A DNA stretch of 64,000 nt from Spirodela intermedia (taxonomy: Eukaryota; Streptophyta; Magnoliopsida; Alismatales; Araceae), in contig LR746267.1 of NCBI GenBank assembly GCA_902729315.2, positions 8,000,424 to 8,064,423 on the forward strand. The letters are read 5' to 3'. Position 1 is the first letter of the stretch. Every line of letters begins with the position of its first letter. The position numbers and the translations under genes are program-made. Of this stretch, positions 60,738 through 64,000 are shown piece by piece. The notes under the pieces were generated by a model. That model made no database searches and was not told the origin of the DNA. It saw only the letters and a program-made list of their open reading frames with translations.

Positions 60738-62871
60738 TCAATTTGGGAGAATCAGCGAGGGCGGCAGGACCTTGTACGGGTTTAATATTCCCTTCGGATC
60801 CAGTAATCTCTTGATAGAGGCCATTAAATTCACCTGTTGCCACATGGGCGAAAACAGGAAAATAAGCATAAAACAGGACGCTGCTGAAACCGGCCAGCAT
60901 GTTAATTGTCAATGAATTTCCATAGAAACGTAGGTGAGAAAGAAAGATTTCCTCCTAAAGAAAAAAATATTTAGCACAGACTTAGAGACAAACATGAGAA
61001 TATCAATCAGAAGAATTCCTGCATTATGATATGACTCAAAGCGTTTTTTTTTTTTTTTTTCTGTAGATAGAAAAAGCATACTACTATCAGTGCCATTCAA
61101 GAATGGATCATTTAATTTTTCTGGACTCAAACAACCAGTCAATATTTGAGGGGATTTCTTCTGAATAAATATTGGTAAGAAACAGAAGCCCTCTATCCCA
61201 CTGAACAAGGTTGGCACATTACGATGAAGGGGGGCATCAGATCCACTCACAGCTTCTGGAGTCTTGCTGTAGTAAATTTTATCCGCTTTCATCAGTCCAA
61301 GGCCGTGCTCTGCGCTGATGCTTCCTTTGTTCTTAGCAGTCCATTCGTACACAAAAGGTTCAATCTTGGCAAAGATCTGTTGAATTGTAAAATTTATTCC
61401 ACGATGTTATGCTACCCAAAACAGAAAAACAGAAATGATTTGATCCGGAGCACCTACGTCTTCATCATATGTAGCTGTAGAGATATTTAGGTGCAAGTTA
61501 CTGTCACCAAGGTGGCCATACCCCAATACCTTTGCAGAGTGGCCTGATGAACAGTCAGAGAAGTTAGAACTCCAACGAAGAAATCCTACCACCTTGTCCT
61601 GCTTCTTTTATTTTTTTCTCTAGAGGACTTGGACAAAAATTCATTGTGTATATATTAAATATAGAAAAGAGAGGAAGAAAATAAGGTACCAAGGCGGGAT
61701 CTCATTTCTTCAACGATATCATAGAGCTTGTCGACAGGGATTGATAAGTCATACTTGTAGACAGCTCCGGCTTTGACTAATGCTTCTGTTATTCCCTGCA
61801 AGTAAGAATTTCAGGATTGATATTTTAAGAAGAACTGGGTTTTGAAGATATAAACTGAGATGACATCTTTGCTCAGTTTGTTCTACATCCCACTTTTTTT
61901 CTGGAAAATAAAATGGGAGAAGAGACCAGTCCAGATTCTTTTACTTTGGGACTAAACAGGAGAAGACACTGATCGTTGAGTAGCTGATGCCAGAACCCTT
62001 GGAACTAGGCAAATACCGTATGCCAATAAAAACAGTGAAATATCAGACCTCACGCATGCGCCAAAAAGACATTGTCTGGCTCATGTCTTGAGCAATCACA
62101 CCATCGTCAATGATACCATTTTCCATCGAACGGCCAAGGAAAGCCTCCAATTTAGACCTAAAGATTACCAAAAATAAAACAAAATAAAATAAAATAAAAT
62201 CCGAACATCATACACTCTTTTAACTGTCAAGAGAAGATATTTTTTATAATGATTATTTGAACGTATTCTTTTGGATTAGAACACCATGGCACAAAGCTCA
62301 AGTCCAGCAGTTATTCAGCAGTCATATGGATTGCGCGAGGGTCATATGAACTCATACAAAATAATGGGTCAGGACACCAACACAGTTTATCTAATGAGGT
62401 AAATGCAGAGCGGTTTGTAAGAAAACTCTGCCTCAGGACAGTCTGAGATGATCGAAAAACATATGATAACCACAATAACAGATCAAAATAAACAAGTGAA
62501 ACACTGGTGGACCAATCAAGAACAACGGGAAAGACTTGGCTGATAAGCCGATCAGTCTTAGATATTAGAGTAAGGAAAAGTAGACGTAGGTTCAGAAAGT
62601 CTGTTTATGAAAACAGACCGCTTTCACAAGGTTTCTAAAACAATTATTTAGCATAGAAAGATAAAATCTCATCACAGATGTCGTCACACATTTTAAGGAA
62701 TAACAGGTCTACAGACAAATATCTGAAGCGTAAGGTCCAAATCCATAAATAAGTAGTGAACAGAACTTACTTGTCAGAAGCTTCGTCACTACCTGTTGTT
62801 TCAATGAGAACATAAAAATCGTACATTGATGATGAGAATGGATTGCGGACACCCTCCAAGTACTTCAAAAC
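60738..62871 (-). CDS. D2HGDH: D-2-hydroxyglutarate dehydrogenase, mitochondrial; N-terminal part outside window
   Basis: Six 3' exons are seen: 62871-62771, 62157-62049, 61795-61690, 61543-61458, 61376-61251 and 60833-60738, giving about 207 residues of the C-terminal FAD-oxidase domain. Markers are [82 protein letters not shown] (metal-binding His pair) and [14 protein letters not shown]. The end is [15 protein letters not shown]. The enzyme oxidises D-2-hydroxyglutarate to 2-oxoglutarate in mitochondria, passing electrons to ETF during lysine and phytol breakdown. The earlier exons, with the FAD-binding PP-loop, must lie right of position 64000; 62872-64000 appears to be a single intron. 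Confidence 0.93.
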
Positions 62872-64000
62872 CTGAAACATCCAAACTAATCATAAGAAAA
62901 TTTAACTGCGAATAATTTGATTATGTCAGTTTAAAAATGATTCATAACGTGTCTCGTCAATGCTTACAGCTTAATGGAGCCATGATCAAGAAGAAAGGAA
63001 AGAGGTAGGAGTTGTACTACATGAGTAAGTGCATCTTTCATATAGATGGGACTTGAGACTTACTGACATGACTTCGCTTTGATGCACAATTGTACCTAAC
63101 TGAAGGTGTATGTATGTAAACTGTTCAGCGTTCACGCTAAATTAAGAAATATTAAAGGATCGTTTCTCCCTTTGCTTCCCCACGACACATTGCACACGGA
63201 ATAAGGACTCGTGTTTTTCCGCGTTCATGGCTTAAAAGGGAAGAGGAAGATTCTTATCTCAACCGCTCATAATTCATTGCGGCAACTAGGGAAATAAAAC
63301 CTATACTTCAAAAAAGTTCATTGTGTCGAGTTCTCATATAAATAACATTTACAGTGTCTCTGTTTAGCCTGCGGCTATCATTCGACCATTCTGATGGTTA
63401 AAAGAGAAATTTCTCATGAAAAACTTGAACAACGTAACAGAAAAATGGAAGAAATTAAAATCAGTGAAACCCTGTGACAGTTGGTTCACAGCATTGCGTT
63501 TCCAATCCCAGTATAAATAATTATGTATCACATAAGAAAGGCTTAAAACTACTATTCGACAAGAAAAATAAAGAAAAAATTACATCAGGCTTTACATCTC
63601 AACTCTTGAAACGTTTAATTGATATGCAGAACAAGAAAGAAAAAGTTTCTCAATTGGAGGTGGAATGTGGCTACTGCCAAGGGTGGAGAGGAAAAGAGGG
63701 TTGCAGGTGGTTGGGGGGGGAGGGGGGAGTGTGAGGAATGGGGGCGGCACTACTAAGGAAGAGGGTGAATGCCAGATGAGGGAGAAAGGGAAACTACGAA
63801 GTGGTGGCGGCAAAACAGTGGGTTTCAGCTAAATCTCATTTCGGGCCCAGCCTGGCTTGTCTACAAGTAGTGGCTTATATTTACTCTTGAGCTTGATTTT
63901 GGAACCCAAAGTCAGAAAAATCAAGTCAGGATTTTTGGATAGCCTGACTCCTTTGAAAGTAACTCCTAAATAAAGTGAAAAAAAAGTAATCGAACCAAAT
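62872..64000. other. Intron of D2HGDH running off the window
   Basis: I looked for the next upstream exon of the D2HGDH family in this stretch and did not find one. The segment at 63650-63740 is a G-rich low-complexity run. Confidence 0.5.

Overview
The window is nuclear DNA of a flowering plant. Most genes carry GT-AG introns, the products are plant families (GeBP, ALMT, CKX, PPR proteins, PSRP3, XBCP3), and CT/GA microsatellites are common. Several genes are very GC-rich at third codon positions while others are AT-rich with kilobase introns. That bimodality suggests a monocot, but this is an inference and I cannot name the species. Gene models below were assembled by hand from splice sites, reading phase and remembered family sequence.

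Layout, left to right (strand): CHR12/MINU-type SWI/SNF ATPase, N-terminal half only (-); degenerate calmodulin-like pseudogene (-); receptor-like cytoplasmic kinase with very short introns (+); DYW-type PPR protein apparently lacking an AUG start (+); GeBP-type transcription factor (-); APCB1-like aspartyl protease (+); ALMT anion channel (-); plastid ribosomal protein PSRP3 (-); PLAC8/PCR-type cysteine-rich membrane protein (-); long PPR protein resembling At4g19220 (+); twin CX9C protein CMC1 (-); ATP10 (+); histone H2A.Z (+); XBCP3 papain-granulin protease (-); plastid LON-domain protein (+); cytokinin dehydrogenase (-); D-2-hydroxyglutarate dehydrogenase, C-terminal third only (-).

The genes do not form a pathway, but many products act in organelles: two PPR proteins, CMC1 (complex IV assembly), ATP10 (ATP synthase assembly), D2HGDH, PSRP3 and the LON-domain protein. 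CMC1 and ATP10 are divergently transcribed from a spacer of only 364 bp. CMC1 has three small exons separated by introns of 1.8 and 2.1 kb, so it is easily missed by ORF-based annotation.

The most unusual structures are: (1) a perfect 22-bp inverted repeat in the PLAC8/PCR gene, pairing the 5' splice site of intron 2 with coding sequence of exon 3; (2) CT microsatellites placed just inside several 5' splice sites; (3) a duplicated acceptor region in the APCB1 gene whose upstream copy has lost its AG; (4) a probable CTG start in the DYW PPR gene; (5) a three-copy repeat rich in TGGGCY motifs between two divergent organelle-related genes. I found no tRNA, rRNA, CRISPR or intact transposon.
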